Part shown: in pieces, positions 41,728 through 50,819 of the stretch
How the letters are laid out: every line of letters starts with the position of its first letter
How positions within the stretch are numbered: the first letter of the stretch is position 1
Assembly: GCF_000019185.1 (NCBI RefSeq)
Contig: NC_010334.1
Coordinates: forward strand, 1,178,001 to 1,242,000
Source: Shewanella halifaxensis HAW-EB4
GTDB lineage: Bacteria > Pseudomonadota > Gammaproteobacteria > Enterobacterales > Shewanellaceae
Length of the DNA: 64,000 nt
Reading direction: 5' to 3'
Notes under the pieces: generated by a model
What the model saw: only the letters and a program-made list of their open reading frames with translations
Database searches by the model: none
What the model was told of the DNA's origin: nothing
Position numbers and translations under genes: made by a program

Positions 41728-43035
41728 TTAAAAAATATCCTTAAATCGATGATAAAGCATGCCTATTGCTAACATTGGTGAACGTAGGTGTGGCCCACCT
41801 GGGAAGGTCATATGAGGCACCTTGGCGAAGATATCGAAACGTTCTGCTTGGGTGGTAATTGCCTCGGCGATTAGTTTAGCCGCCATATGGGTAGCATTCA
41901 CGCCATGGCCCGCATAGGCTTGGGCATAGAAGATATTCTTGGCATCGGGCAGACGACCAATTTGTGGTAGACGATTGGCGCCGATACCCATCATACCACC
42001 CCATTCATAATCGATACGCACGCCTTTTAGCTGCGGAAATACCTTCTCAATATTCGGTCTGAGAGCTGCTTCGATATCTTTAGGATCTTTACCTGAGTAG
42101 GTACATAAGCCACCAAATAGCAGGCGATTGTCTTCAGATAGATGGTAATAATCCAAGTCGACTCTTAAGTCGGCAAACGCCATATTTTGTGGGATGATGG
42201 CGTCACACTGTTCTTGAGTCAGTGGCTCTGTAGCCAGCACATAGGTACCCGCAGGAAGGACCTTGCTGCCAATATTTTCTTCTAAATCCAGACCCAAATA
42301 GGCATTACCCGCCAAGACTAGATACTGACAATTCACTTCACCGTGTTCGGTGATCACCTTAGGTTTATCGCCCTTAACGATCTTTTGTGCGGCGCTATAT
42401 TCATACACTTTAACCCCTAAGTTGCGGGCGACTCTTGCCTCGCCAAGGGCTAAGTTGAGTGGGTGCAGATGACCACTGGCCATATCAACCAGTGCGCCTT
42501 GGTAAAAATCTGAGCCGATGACCTCACCTATGCGAGACTTATCAAGTAAGGTCATGTTATGGCCGTAACCGATACTATTGAGGTGTTCAAAATCTTCTTC
42601 AAGTTCCGTCATATGACGAGGACGTATAGCCAAGTCGCAGTAACCCATCTGTAAATTACAATCGATTTTGTGCTCAGCGACGCGCTGTCTGACGATATCT
42701 ACCGCCTCAAACCCCATCTGTTCGATGGCTTTAACGCCTTCGCTGCCAATGATATTTTGAAACTGGCTAACGTCATGGCCAATGCCACGAATGAGCTCAC
42801 CGCCGTTACGGCCCGATGCTCCCCAACCTATGCACTTAGCCTCAAGAAGTGCCACACTAAAGCCTTTTTGAGCCAGTTCAATTGCCGTATTGATACCACT
42901 AAATCCACCGCCGACTACGCATACATCGACATCTAACACCTCTTCTAGTCGTGGTGATTGATGCAGCTCTTTAGCTGTTGCGAAGTAATAAGATGCGGGG
43001 TGTTGGTCGCTATGCACTGGGCTCTTAGTTAACAT
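41728..43035 (-). CDS. PuuB-like FAD-dependent gamma-glutamyl-polyamine oxidase (second copy)
   Basis: A 435-residue flavoprotein of the DadA/PuuB family. The dinucleotide motif is VDVCVVGGGFSGINTAIELA, the family block is CIGWGASGRNGGELIRGIG, and the C-terminal FAD segment is YAQAYAGHGVNATHMAAKLI. It is a clear paralogue of the oxidase at 50969 but differs at many active-site-proximal positions. GGAG precedes the ATG by 6 bases. It diverges from puuR across a region with a PuuR-like box (43120-43134). PuuB oxidises gamma-glutamylputrescine with O2. This copy may take another gamma-glutamylated amine such as the diaminopropane, cadaverine or spermidine adduct; that is inference. Confidence 0.85.
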   Translation of the reverse strand: MLTKSPVHSDQHPASYYFATAKELHQSPRLEEVLDVDVCVVGGGFSGINTAIELAQKGFSVALLEAKCIGWGASGRNGGELIRGIGHDVSQFQNIIGSEGVKAIEQMGFEAVDIVRQRVAEHKIDCNLQMGYCDLAIRPRHMTELEEDFEHLNSIGYGHNMTLLDKSRIGEVIGSDFYQGALVDMASGHLHPLNLALGEARVARNLGVKVYEYSAAQKIVKGDKPKVITEHGEVNCQYLVLAGNAYLGLDLEENIGSKVLPAGTYVLATEPLTQEQCDAIIPQNMAFADLRVDLDYYHLSEDNRLLFGGLCTYSGKDPKDIEAALRPNIEKVFPQLKGVRIDYEWGGMMGIGANRLPQIGRLPDAKNIFYAQAYAGHGVNATHMAAKLIAEAITTQAERFDIFAKVPHMTFPGGPHLRSPMLAIGMLYHRFKDIF

Positions 43036-43119
43036 CGTTTCTCCAAATATATGTTTTTATTGTAAATTGGACTTGTAGCAGTAATATACCCAAACTGTTG
43101 TGAATAAATTATTTACAGA

Positions 43120-43134
43120 TGTTCGTTATTTTTA
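43120..43134 (-). promoter_or_regulatory. PuuR-like operator between the second puuB and puuR
   Basis: Read on the minus strand, TAAAAATAACGAACA matches 12 of 15 positions of AAAATATAATGAACA, with one change in the core (T to C). It lies 84 bases upstream of the oxidase ATG and 148 bases upstream of the puuR start, so it could serve autoregulation and control of the oxidase. Confidence 0.5.
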
Positions 43135-43282
43135 ACATGCTTTCCTGTAGAATACAAATTGCTCGATAGAGGTTATGGTCTAGTATTTTTCAAGACGGTA
43201 CTCAAGTTGTACCGAGAATGGGTTGTATTGCTCTACATGCTGTTGGAGACAAAGAACGATTACTTCAATTAGGGGAAAGATT

Positions 43283-43831
43283 TTGGATATTGGTGAGAAT
43301 CTTAAAAAGGTTAGAAAAGAGAAGGGCTTGTCCCAACGAGAATTGGCTAAGCGTGCTGGTGTGACCAATAGCACTATCTCGATGATCGAGAAAAATAGCG
43401 TTAGTCCTTCGGTTAGTTCACTTAAAAAAGTGCTTTCTGGTTTACCTATGTCTTTGGTGGAGTTCTTTTCTATAGAAGATACACAAGAGACTGAACAAAA
43501 AGTGGTGTATCGCAGTGATGAACTGTTAGATATCGGTGATGGCATGCTGGACTTTAAGCTGATTGGTCGAGACTTTCCCAATCGTGCGATGTCTGTGATG
43601 AGTGAGACTTATCCTTCAGGTTCAGATACCGGTATCGAAATGTTAAAACATGAGGGCCAAGAGGCTGCCATGGTTATCGAAGGTCGTTTAGAGTTGACTG
43701 TCGGCGAAGAAGTATTTGAATTAGCAGAGGGTGATAGCTATTACTTTAATAGTGAGCTTCCTCATCGTTTTCGTAATCCATATGATGAGCCTTGCCGAAT
43801 CGTTAGCGCCACCACTCCTGCAAATTTCTAA
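43283..43831 (+). CDS. puuR: Putrescine utilisation repressor PuuR (XRE HTH plus cupin)
   Basis: A 182-residue repressor with an N-terminal XRE/Cro helix-turn-helix (LKKVRKEKGLSQRELAKRAG then VTNSTISMIEKNSVSPSVSS) and a C-terminal cupin (HEGQEAAMVIEGRLELTVGE, SYYFNSELPHRFRNPYDEPC). It matches E. coli PuuR through the ending RIVSATTPANF. In E. coli, putrescine releases PuuR from its operators. The start is TTG at 43283 with AGGGGA about 6 bases upstream, giving the family N-terminus LDIGENLKKVRKEKG; a longer frame from 43223 has Cys-rich residues unlike the family. It lies between the divergent oxidase and puuD, so it is placed to control the cluster. Confidence 0.92.
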   Translation: MDIGENLKKVRKEKGLSQRELAKRAGVTNSTISMIEKNSVSPSVSSLKKVLSGLPMSLVEFFSIEDTQETEQKVVYRSDELLDIGDGMLDFKLIGRDFPNRAMSVMSETYPSGSDTGIEMLKHEGQEAAMVIEGRLELTVGEEVFELAEGDSYYFNSELPHRFRNPYDEPCRIVSATTPANF

Positions 43832-44328
43832 TAGATCCCCTCCTCTTTTTGTAAAGCTAGCTTACCGCAGAGAATATCGAATTCTTTACGGTAACTAGCT
43901 TGCTATCCGTATCATTATTCTGCAGTTTTCCATTTGTATAACATTACCCGCTAGGCAACTCTGCCTGATGCTATTTTTATGCTCTCATGTAAATAATATA
44001 AAGCATTCGCTATGCGTAAGTGTGATCGCCGTCAGATCTATTTGTTATGCATATAATGCATAAAAAACTTATTTATATGAATTTTCGTATAAAGACTTAT
44101 AAAAAGGCTTTGCGTTAAGCTTATGATATTAAAGTGCTTACCTCTTTACTTTATATTTTTTAACAATCCTTTCACCTTCTCTATTGCCTAGTTAATTGAT
44201 TACGTGTAGTGTGTGAAAAAATGAACATTTGGATAATAACTGTTCATTATTAAAGATTTCGTAAATCAAGATAAAAACTATTCAAAAATAATTCTAAAAA
44301 TTACGAAGCAAAGGATTGAAGGTGTTTT
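43832..44328 (+). other. AT-rich regulatory region upstream of the puuDA operon
   Basis: A 497-base gap without a gene. It is strongly AT-rich, with the PuuR-like box pair at 44213-44255 in its right part. The segment TGCATATAATGCATAAAA near 44047 is rich in short palindromes. AAGG precedes the puuD ATG. This gap probably holds the main puu promoter, but I cannot fix the transcription start. Confidence 0.5.
44213..44255. promoter_or_regulatory. Inverted pair of PuuR-like operators upstream of puuD
   Basis: The core ATGAACA at 44221-44227 and its reverse complement TGTTCAT at 44241-44247 form an inverted pair with 13 bases between. Read outwards, the flanks give AAAATGAACA on the plus strand and ATAATGAACA on the minus strand, 9 and 10 of 10 matches to the core of the E. 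coli PuuR consensus. The pair lies 74-116 bases before the puuD ATG. Confidence 0.62.
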
Positions 44329-45090
44329 ATGTCAGAAGTAGGGCTCGCAGTTGTTGGCGTGACAGCATGTAATATGCAGTTGGGCTTGCACCCCTTTAAT
44401 ATTGTGGGGGAAAAGTATCTTCTCGCAATCGCAGATGCGACACAATCTTGGCCATTGGTTATTCCAGCTTTAGGCCATTGTCCTGCCGAGGTCGTACTCT
44501 CTCGTTTGGACGGAATTTTGTTCACCGGCTCCCCCTCTAATATCGAACCCCACCATTTTGACGGCCCCGCAAGTGATGCGGGAACACATCATGACCCCAA
44601 GCGCGATGCGACAACCCTACCTTTGTTAAAAGCGGCAATTGATGCAGGCGTGCCAGTGCTTGCGATCTGTCGCGGTTTTCAAGAAATGAATGTCGTATTT
44701 GGTGGCAGTTTGCATCAAAAGTTGCATGAGCTGGACGGGTTTATTGAACATCGAGAAGACAAAACCAAGCCTGTAGAGGTGCAATATGGCATATCCCATG
44801 AGGTTCAAATAGAACCTGGGGGACTGCTTCACGATGCATGGGGCCGCAGCTCTGCAGAGGTGAACTCTGTCCATACCCAAGGCGTAGACCGTCTTGGTGT
44901 TGGGTTGCGGCCAGAAGCATATGCAAACGATGGTTTGATAGAAGCTTTTTCTGTCAAAGACGCAAAGAATTTTGCACTAGGTGTGCAGTGGCATCCGGAA
45001 TGGAAGGCACTCGATAGTCCTTTTTATACCGCGATTTTTAATGCTTTTAGTCAAGCATGTCAGCACCGTGCAGCAAGCAGAGTGAAATAA
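44329..45090 (+). CDS. puuD: Gamma-glutamyl-GABA hydrolase PuuD
   Basis: A 253-residue class I glutamine amidotransferase-like hydrolase that cleaves gamma-glutamyl-GABA to GABA and glutamate in the cytoplasm. The catalytic triad is C114 in LAICRGFQEMN, H222 and E224 in GVQWHPEWKALDS. FTGSPSNIEPHHF supplies the oxyanion region. The protein aligns with E. coli PuuD through the whole length. puuA begins two bases after its stop, so the two are cotranscribed. The upstream region carries an inverted pair of PuuR-like sites. Confidence 0.95.
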   Translation: MSEVGLAVVGVTACNMQLGLHPFNIVGEKYLLAIADATQSWPLVIPALGHCPAEVVLSRLDGILFTGSPSNIEPHHFDGPASDAGTHHDPKRDATTLPLLKAAIDAGVPVLAICRGFQEMNVVFGGSLHQKLHELDGFIEHREDKTKPVEVQYGISHEVQIEPGGLLHDAWGRSSAEVNSVHTQGVDRLGVGLRPEAYANDGLIEAFSVKDAKNFALGVQWHPEWKALDSPFYTAIFNAFSQACQHRAASRVK

Positions 45091-45092
45091 TC

Positions 45093-46442
45093 ATGAAAAA
45101 GTTAGTTAGTTATTTAAAAGATCAAAAAATTACCGAAGTAGAGTGTGTCGTCTGTGATATGACGGGCATTGCCCGTGGCAAGATTGCACCAGTGGGTAAG
45201 TTTATTGACGAAAAAGGCATGCGTTTGCCTGAGAGTGTGTTGCTGCAAACTGTCACCGGCGATTATGTGGATGACGCATCTTACGATGCGCTACTCGATG
45301 AGGCCGATATCGACTTTGTTTGTGTACCCGATGAAAACGCGGTGTTTAAACTGCCATGGACCATCGAAGCGACCGCACAGGTGATCCATGATACCTACGA
45401 CAAGATGGGCAATCCTATCGAGTTATCTCCACGTAACCTACTGAAGAAAGTGCTTAGACTTTATGAAGATAAAGGCTGGAAGCCTGTGGTTGCACCAGAG
45501 ATGGAATTCTACTTAACTCGCATTAATGAAGATCCCGATCAACCGCTTATTCCCCCTGTAGGGCGTTCGGGTCGACAGGAGTCGGGTCGTCAGTCTTTCT
45601 CTATCGACGCGGCAAATGAATACGATCCACTATTTGAAGATATGTACGATTGGTGTGAAATTCAGGGGCTGGATATCGATACTTTGATCCACGAAGAAGG
45701 TACGGCGCAGATGGAGATTAACTTCTCACATGGCGATGCCTTATCTCTTGCAGATCAAGTCTTTGTGTTTAAACGTACCCTGCGTGAGGCCGCGCTTAAG
45801 CACAATGTTTGCGCCACCTTTATGGCCAAACCGATTACTAACGAACCCGGCAGCGCGATGCACCTGCATCAGAGTATTGTTGATGTTAAAACAGGTAAAA
45901 ACATTTTCTCGAATGAGGATGGTACTAAGAGCCCGCTGTTTTATAGCTACATAGGTGGGCTGCAAAAGTTTATTCCTGAATTGTTGCCATTGCTTGCGCC
46001 AAACGTTAACTCTTTCCGCCGCTTCCTACCGGGCGCTTCTGCACCTGTAAACTTGGAGTGGGGTGAAGAGAACCGTACCTGTGGTTTGCGTATCCCTGAG
46101 TCGTCACCGCAAAATCTGCGTATTGAAAACCGTGTCGCTGGCGCCGATGCCAACAGTTATTTGTCAATTGCAGCCAGCTTACTCTGTGGTTATATGGGCA
46201 TGGTTGAAGACATTAAGCCATCAACACCCGTCCAGGGCCGCGCCAATGAAACTCGCAGTGGAACGGCATTGCCACTGACATTAGAGGAAGCCTTGGCGGT
46301 AATGACAGAAAGCTCAGCTTGTAGAGAATATTTAGGTGAAACCTTTACCAATGGCTATGTAGCGGTTAAACAAGCCGATTTGGAAAACTACCGCCAGGTG
46401 ATTAGTTCTTGGGAACGTAAGTTTTTACTGCTGACAGTATAA
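45093..46442 (+). CDS. puuA: Gamma-glutamylputrescine synthetase PuuA
   Basis: A 449-residue glutamine-synthetase-family ligase that joins glutamate to putrescine using ATP, the first step of the Puu pathway. GS motifs are visible: the N-terminal beta-grasp (VECVVCDMTGIARGKIAP), Mg-binding EMEFYL and QMEINFSHGD, the His motif GSAMHLHQSI, and NRTCGLRIPESSP with RIENRVAGADANSYLSIAAS. The ATG at 45093 comes two bases after the puuD stop and gives MKKLVSYLKDQKITE; an upstream ATG at 45057 would overlap puuD out of frame. Its product is the substrate of PuuB at 50969. Confidence 0.95.
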   Translation: MKKLVSYLKDQKITEVECVVCDMTGIARGKIAPVGKFIDEKGMRLPESVLLQTVTGDYVDDASYDALLDEADIDFVCVPDENAVFKLPWTIEATAQVIHDTYDKMGNPIELSPRNLLKKVLRLYEDKGWKPVVAPEMEFYLTRINEDPDQPLIPPVGRSGRQESGRQSFSIDAANEYDPLFEDMYDWCEIQGLDIDTLIHEEGTAQMEINFSHGDALSLADQVFVFKRTLREAALKHNVCATFMAKPITNEPGSAMHLHQSIVDVKTGKNIFSNEDGTKSPLFYSYIGGLQKFIPELLPLLAPNVNSFRRFLPGASAPVNLEWGEENRTCGLRIPESSPQNLRIENRVAGADANSYLSIAASLLCGYMGMVEDIKPSTPVQGRANETRSGTALPLTLEEALAVMTESSACREYLGETFTNGYVAVKQADLENYRQVISSWERKFLLLTV

Positions 46443-46538
46443 ATACATCACGCTCTCAGAATAAATAAAAGGCGATAGGGTTCGTTTTGGGGACGGATCT
46501 TAACCGCCTAAAAAATGAAAATATGAAAAGGAGTTATT

Positions 46539-46574
46539 CATATAGATAGCATTTTAAAGAGTGTTATCTATATG
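46539..46574 (+). repeat. 13-bp stem-loop between puuA and potF
   Basis: The arms 46539-46551 (CATATAGATAGCA) and 46562-46574 (TGTTATCTATATG) pair over 13 positions with one G-T pair and a 10-base AT-rich loop. No T-run follows. It lies 145 bases before the potF ATG and about 100 bases after puuA. It could stabilise or attenuate mRNA between the synthetase and the transporter. AAGGAG occurs just before the left arm. Confidence 0.5.
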
Positions 46575-46719
46575 AAAGCTGTAAAGCAGTACCACACTGC
46601 CGATGCGGTTTTTCGGGTGTAGCATTGGTGAAAAATAAGAACTAAAGCCGGTATATCGGCAACACAATGAATGGACAGCAGAGGTGGATTTACTGCTGCT
46701 ACGCTAAATAGGAGAAAGC

Positions 46720-47820
46720 ATGAAACTTTTAACAAAAGCGACCACACTTGCCCTCGTCACCGCAAGTGTAATGGCTTCAACTACCGTATACGCTGAAGAA
46801 GTGGTTCGAGTTTACAACTGGTCAGATTATATTGCCGAAGATACCCTAGAAAACTTCCAAAAAGAGACCGGTATTCGTGTTGTTTACGATGTGTTTGACA
46901 GTAATGAAGTGGTTGAGGCTAAGCTGCTTTCTGGTCGCTCTGGCTATGATATCGTCGTACCTTCTAATAGTTTCTTAGCCAAGCAGATTAAAGCGGGGGC
47001 TTTCCAGAAGTTAGACTCAAATCAACTGCCAAACCATAAGAATCTAAGTCCTGAGTTAATGAATCAGTTAGAGTCCGCTGATCCGGGTAATCAGTACTCT
47101 GTGCCATATCTATGGGGAACCAACGGTATCGGTTATAACGTGGAAAAAGTCACAGCAGTACTCGGTGAAGATGCCCCTGTCGATTCGTTAGAACTTATCT
47201 TTAATCCTAAGTATGCCGAGAAGGTATCTCAGTGTGGCTTGTCTTTGTTAGATAGCGCTGATGAGATGATCCCAATGGCGCTTATCTACCTAGGGCTGGA
47301 TCCAAATAGTACTAAAGCCGATGATTTTAAGAAGGCAGGTGAAGTGCTTGCTAAGGTACGTCCTTACATCACCTACTTCCACTCGTCGCGTTATATCACC
47401 GACTTAGCGAATGGTGATATCTGTGTGGCATTTGGTTATTCAGGCGATATTTTCCAGGCTGCCGATCGCGCCGATGAGGCCGAAAACGGTAATACGATTG
47501 AATACTCCATTCCAAAAGAGGGCTCAAATCTTTGGTTTGATATGTTAGCGATTCCTGCGGATGCGGCTAACGTTAAAAATGCTCACACCTTTATCAATTA
47601 CCTGCTTCGTCCAGAGGTGATTGCCCCTATTACCAACTATGTGGCTTATGCGAATCCTAATGTTCCAGCTTTGCCTCTAGTGGATGAAGATGTGCGTACG
47701 AATACTTCTATTTATCCATCAAAGGAAGTGCTTGATCGATTGTATGTTGGCGATGTACGCCCAATGAAATCACAACGTTCATTAACGCGCGTGTGGACCA
47801 AAGTGAAATCAGGCTACTAA
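46720..47820 (+). CDS. potF: Putrescine-binding periplasmic protein PotF
   Basis: A 366-residue periplasmic binding protein that captures putrescine (and possibly spermidine) for the PotGHI importer. The signal peptide ends at VYA-EE (about residue 25). The mature N-terminus VVRVYNWSDYIAEDTLENFQ and the binding-site segments VYDVFDSNEVVEAKLLSGRS, YFHSSRYITDLANGDICVAF and the ending RVWTKVKSGY follow E. coli PotF closely. GGAG lies about 7 bases before the ATG. It heads the potFGHI block between puuA and puuB. Other polyamines cannot be excluded from sequence alone. Confidence 0.93.
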   Translation: MKLLTKATTLALVTASVMASTTVYAEEVVRVYNWSDYIAEDTLENFQKETGIRVVYDVFDSNEVVEAKLLSGRSGYDIVVPSNSFLAKQIKAGAFQKLDSNQLPNHKNLSPELMNQLESADPGNQYSVPYLWGTNGIGYNVEKVTAVLGEDAPVDSLELIFNPKYAEKVSQCGLSLLDSADEMIPMALIYLGLDPNSTKADDFKKAGEVLAKVRPYITYFHSSRYITDLANGDICVAFGYSGDIFQAADRADEAENGNTIEYSIPKEGSNLWFDMLAIPADAANVKNAHTFINYLLRPEVIAPITNYVAYANPNVPALPLVDEDVRTNTSIYPSKEVLDRLYVGDVRPMKSQRSLTRVWTKVKSGY

Positions 47821-47938
47821 GCAAATAAGGGTAAGGCATCGCCTTGCCCTTTTTGATCAACAGCTAATTTTGGCACAGTAAGTAATAAATGAATTGAAAC
47901 AAAGGGCATTGATTATCGCCCTTAGTTGGAGAAGTAAT

Positions 47939-49075
47939 ATGGCTAGTACCTTAGACGTCACCAATAACTCGATTAAAAAGACGCAGGGCGAAGTGCTACT
48001 TCAGATAGACAGAGTGAGTAAGCTATTCGATGAGGTGCGTGCAGTAGATGATGTCACGCTCAATGTCAAAAAAGGGGAGATTTTTGCATTACTAGGCGGT
48101 TCTGGCTCGGGCAAATCAACCCTGCTACGTATATTGGCGGGTTTTGAAAAACCATCTGAGGGTCGCATTTTTCTCGATGGGGTCGATATCACCGATATGC
48201 CGCCTCACGAACGTCCTATTAATATGATGTTCCAGTCTTATGCGCTGTTTCCTCATATGACAGTGGCGCAGAATATTGCCTTTGGTCTGAAGCAAGACAA
48301 GTTACCTAAAGCTGAAATTGAATCTAGAGTGCAAGAGATGCTTAAACTTGTGCATATGGAAAGCTACGCTAAACGTAAACCAAACCAGCTATCAGGCGGT
48401 CAGCGTCAACGTGTGGCCTTAGCACGTTCGTTAGCTAAACGCCCTAAATTGTTGTTGCTCGATGAGCCGATGGGAGCGCTGGATAAAAAACTACGAACTC
48501 AGATGCAACTTGAGGTGGTGGATATTCTAGAAGCCGTCGGCGTAACTTGCGTGATGGTGACCCATGATCAAGAGGAAGCGATGACCATGGCGGCGAGAAT
48601 TTCGATCATGAATGATGGCTGGATTGCTCAAACTGGCTCTCCTACCGATATTTATGAGAGTCCAAATAGCCGTATGGTAGCTGAGTTTATTGGCAGCGTT
48701 AACCTGTTTGAAGGCGAGATAGTTGTAGATAAAGCAGATCATTTGCTTATCGAAAGCCAAGGTCTATCGCAAAAACTGTTTATTGATCATGGTGTATCAA
48801 CCAGTGTTGAGGATAAGCGTGTATGGGTTGCAGTTCGCCCGGAGAAGACGCGTATTACCCGTGAGCAACCACAGGGCGAGCATAATTGGTCTAGCGGTGT
48901 AGTTGAAGATATTGCTTATCTTGGCGGGATTTCGGTGTACTACATCCGTCTACCCAATAAGCAGCTTATCCAAACTATCATGACTAACCGAGAGCGTCGC
49001 TCAGACCCACCAACGTGGGAAGAAGCGGTTTTCATTAGCTGGGAGGCCACCAGCGGAGTGGTCCTTAGATCATAA
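47939..49075 (+). CDS. potG: Putrescine ABC transporter ATP-binding protein PotG
   Basis: A 378-residue ATPase subunit. Walker A is GGSGSGKST, the signature motif is QLSGGQRQRVALARSL, Walker B is LLLLDEPMGALD, and the H-loop is CVMVTHDQEEAMTMA. A C-terminal TOBE-type regulatory domain follows (VWVAVRPEKTRIT, VVEDIAYLGGISVYYIRLP). GGAG lies about 7 bases before the ATG at 47939; a longer frame from a TTG at 47894 was rejected. It follows potF by about 120 bases and precedes potH by 10, so the four genes form one transport operon at the inner membrane. Confidence 0.94.
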   Translation: MASTLDVTNNSIKKTQGEVLLQIDRVSKLFDEVRAVDDVTLNVKKGEIFALLGGSGSGKSTLLRILAGFEKPSEGRIFLDGVDITDMPPHERPINMMFQSYALFPHMTVAQNIAFGLKQDKLPKAEIESRVQEMLKLVHMESYAKRKPNQLSGGQRQRVALARSLAKRPKLLLLDEPMGALDKKLRTQMQLEVVDILEAVGVTCVMVTHDQEEAMTMAARISIMNDGWIAQTGSPTDIYESPNSRMVAEFIGSVNLFEGEIVVDKADHLLIESQGLSQKLFIDHGVSTSVEDKRVWVAVRPEKTRITREQPQGEHNWSSGVVEDIAYLGGISVYYIRLPNKQLIQTIMTNRERRSDPPTWEEAVFISWEATSGVVLRS

Positions 49076-49085
49076 GGATTCGATC

Positions 49086-49991
49086 ATGAAAAAGCCGTTA
49101 AAATTTCGATTACCCAAAGGTCAATGCTGGACCATAGGCGTCCCGTACTTTTGGCTACTGATGTTCTTCGCACTCCCTTTCGCTATTGTACTTAAGATCA
49201 GTTTTTCAACCCCAATCATCTCGATACCGCCTTACGAGCCATTGTTTCAGTATGCGGAAGAATCCTTGCAGATCATGCTTAACTTAGGCAATTATCTGCT
49301 CATTCTCGATGACTCCTTGTACTACAACGCCTACCTTAGCTCCCTTAAGATGGCCACCATCTCAACCATAGGTTGCTTGCTCATAGGTTATCCGATGGCC
49401 TACGCCATTGCACGGGCGCCTAAGCGCAATCAGACCATGTTAATCCTGTTGGTGATGCTGCCCTCTTGGACCTCATTTCTAATTAGGGTCTACGCCTGGA
49501 TGGGCATATTGAGTAACAATGGTGTGATTAATAACCTACTGATGTGGACGGGTATTATTTCAGAGCCGCTGCAGATCTTAAATACCAATACCGCGGTCTA
49601 TATCGGCATCATCTACAGCTATTTGCCGTTTATGATTTTACCGCTCTACGCCAACCTATCTCAGCTAGATGGCAGCTTGCTAGAAGCGGCGGCCGATTTA
49701 GGTTCTCGTAGCTTAAATACCTTCTGGAAAGTCACGCTACCTTTATCAAAGGGCGGCGTAATAGCAGGTTCTATGCTGGTGTTTATTCCTGTGGTGGGTG
49801 AGTTTGTGATCCCTGAGCTACTTGGTGGTCCAGACTCATTGATGATCGGTAAGATCCTTTGGCAAGAGTTCTTCAATAACCGTGACTGGCCAGTCGCTTC
49901 CGCTCTTGCGATTGTGATGTTAGGGCTGCTGATCATTCCGATAACCCTGTTCCACCGCTATCAGGCTAAAGAGATGGAGAAGACAGCATGA
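49086..49991 (+). CDS. potH: Putrescine ABC transporter permease PotH
   Basis: A 301-residue inner-membrane permease of the PotB/PotH type. Membrane segments are visible at YFWLLMFFALPFAIVLKISF, MATISTIGCLLIGYPMAYAI, MLILLVMLPSWTSFLIRVYA and VFIPVVGEFVIPELLGG. The EAA-type coupling loop is LLEAAADLGSRSLNTFWKVT, which contacts PotG. AGGAT precedes the ATG. Its stop overlaps the potI start by four bases, so the two permeases are translationally coupled, as expected for a heterodimeric channel. Confidence 0.94.
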   Translation: MKKPLKFRLPKGQCWTIGVPYFWLLMFFALPFAIVLKISFSTPIISIPPYEPLFQYAEESLQIMLNLGNYLLILDDSLYYNAYLSSLKMATISTIGCLLIGYPMAYAIARAPKRNQTMLILLVMLPSWTSFLIRVYAWMGILSNNGVINNLLMWTGIISEPLQILNTNTAVYIGIIYSYLPFMILPLYANLSQLDGSLLEAAADLGSRSLNTFWKVTLPLSKGGVIAGSMLVFIPVVGEFVIPELLGGPDSLMIGKILWQEFFNNRDWPVASALAIVMLGLLIIPITLFHRYQAKEMEKTA

Positions 49992-50803
49992 AGAAGTTAA
50001 ATTTCTCTACCGTTATGCTTTGGGCGGGTATGTTTTTCCTATATGCGCCTATGTTTATCTTGGTGATCTACTCGTTTAACGAATCTAAGCTGGTTACCGT
50101 CTGGGCTGGATTTTCGACTAAATGGTACGGTGAGCTGTTTCGTGATCAGCAGATCCTCGATGCGGTTTGGACCAGTTTGCAGGTGGCCTTTTACGCCTCT
50201 ACCATGGCGGTGATCTTAGGCACTATGGCCGCCTTTGTAATGACTCGATTTGCACGAGGCTGGGGTAAGCTAACCCTGTCGAACATGATCACCGCACCGC
50301 TGGTGATGCCTGAGGTGATCACCGGTCTGTCTTTACTACTGCTATTTGTGCATATGGCCGACCTCTTCGGTTGGCCTGCAGAGCGCGGTATGCTTACGGT
50401 GTGGATAGCCCACTCAACCTTCTGCGCAGCTTATGTGGCGGTAGTGGTGTCATCTCGCTTACGTGAGATTGACCGCTCGGTTGAGGAGGCGGCTCAGGAT
50501 CTCGGGGCGACGCCATTTAAAACCTTCTTCGCCATTACCGTTCCTATGATCTCACCTGCGTTAGTCGCAGGCTGGTTACTGTCGTTTAGCTTATCCCTCG
50601 ACGACTTAGTGATTGCCAGTTTTGCATCGGGCCCTGGTGCAACAACCTTGCCTATGGTGGTGTTCTCATCGGTGCGAATGGGCGTCTCACCTAAAATCAA
50701 TGCACTGGCGACCTTGATCATTCTTATTGTGTCGCTCATCGCATTTATCTCTTGGTACTTTGCACGTCGTGCAGATATTAAGCAGCGCTCAAGCTCAGCG
50801 TAA
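49988..50803 (+). CDS. potI: Putrescine ABC transporter permease PotI
   Basis: A 271-residue inner-membrane permease that pairs with PotH. About six helices are visible, beginning VMLWAGMFFLYAPMFILVIY and ending ATLIILIVSLIAFISWYFAR. The coupling loop is VEEAAQDLGATPFKTFFAIT. Its ATG overlaps the potH stop (ATGA). It is the last transport gene, and a stem-loop lies just downstream at 50820-50855 before puuB. Confidence 0.94.
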   Translation: MKKLNFSTVMLWAGMFFLYAPMFILVIYSFNESKLVTVWAGFSTKWYGELFRDQQILDAVWTSLQVAFYASTMAVILGTMAAFVMTRFARGWGKLTLSNMITAPLVMPEVITGLSLLLLFVHMADLFGWPAERGMLTVWIAHSTFCAAYVAVVVSSRLREIDRSVEEAAQDLGATPFKTFFAITVPMISPALVAGWLLSFSLSLDDLVIASFASGPGATTLPMVVFSSVRMGVSPKINALATLIILIVSLIAFISWYFARRADIKQRSSSA

Positions 50804-50819
50804 CCTTATCAGTGTTACT

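Noticed and set aside
43096..43110. Second possible PuuR-like box in the puuB2/puuR gap
   Set aside because: It matches only about 9 of 15 positions and lacks the ATGAACA core, so it was not reported as a site.
46570..46640. Possible intrinsic terminator before potF around GCCGATGCGGTTTTTC
   Set aside because: The potential stem is only three base pairs with a three-base loop, which is too weak to support.
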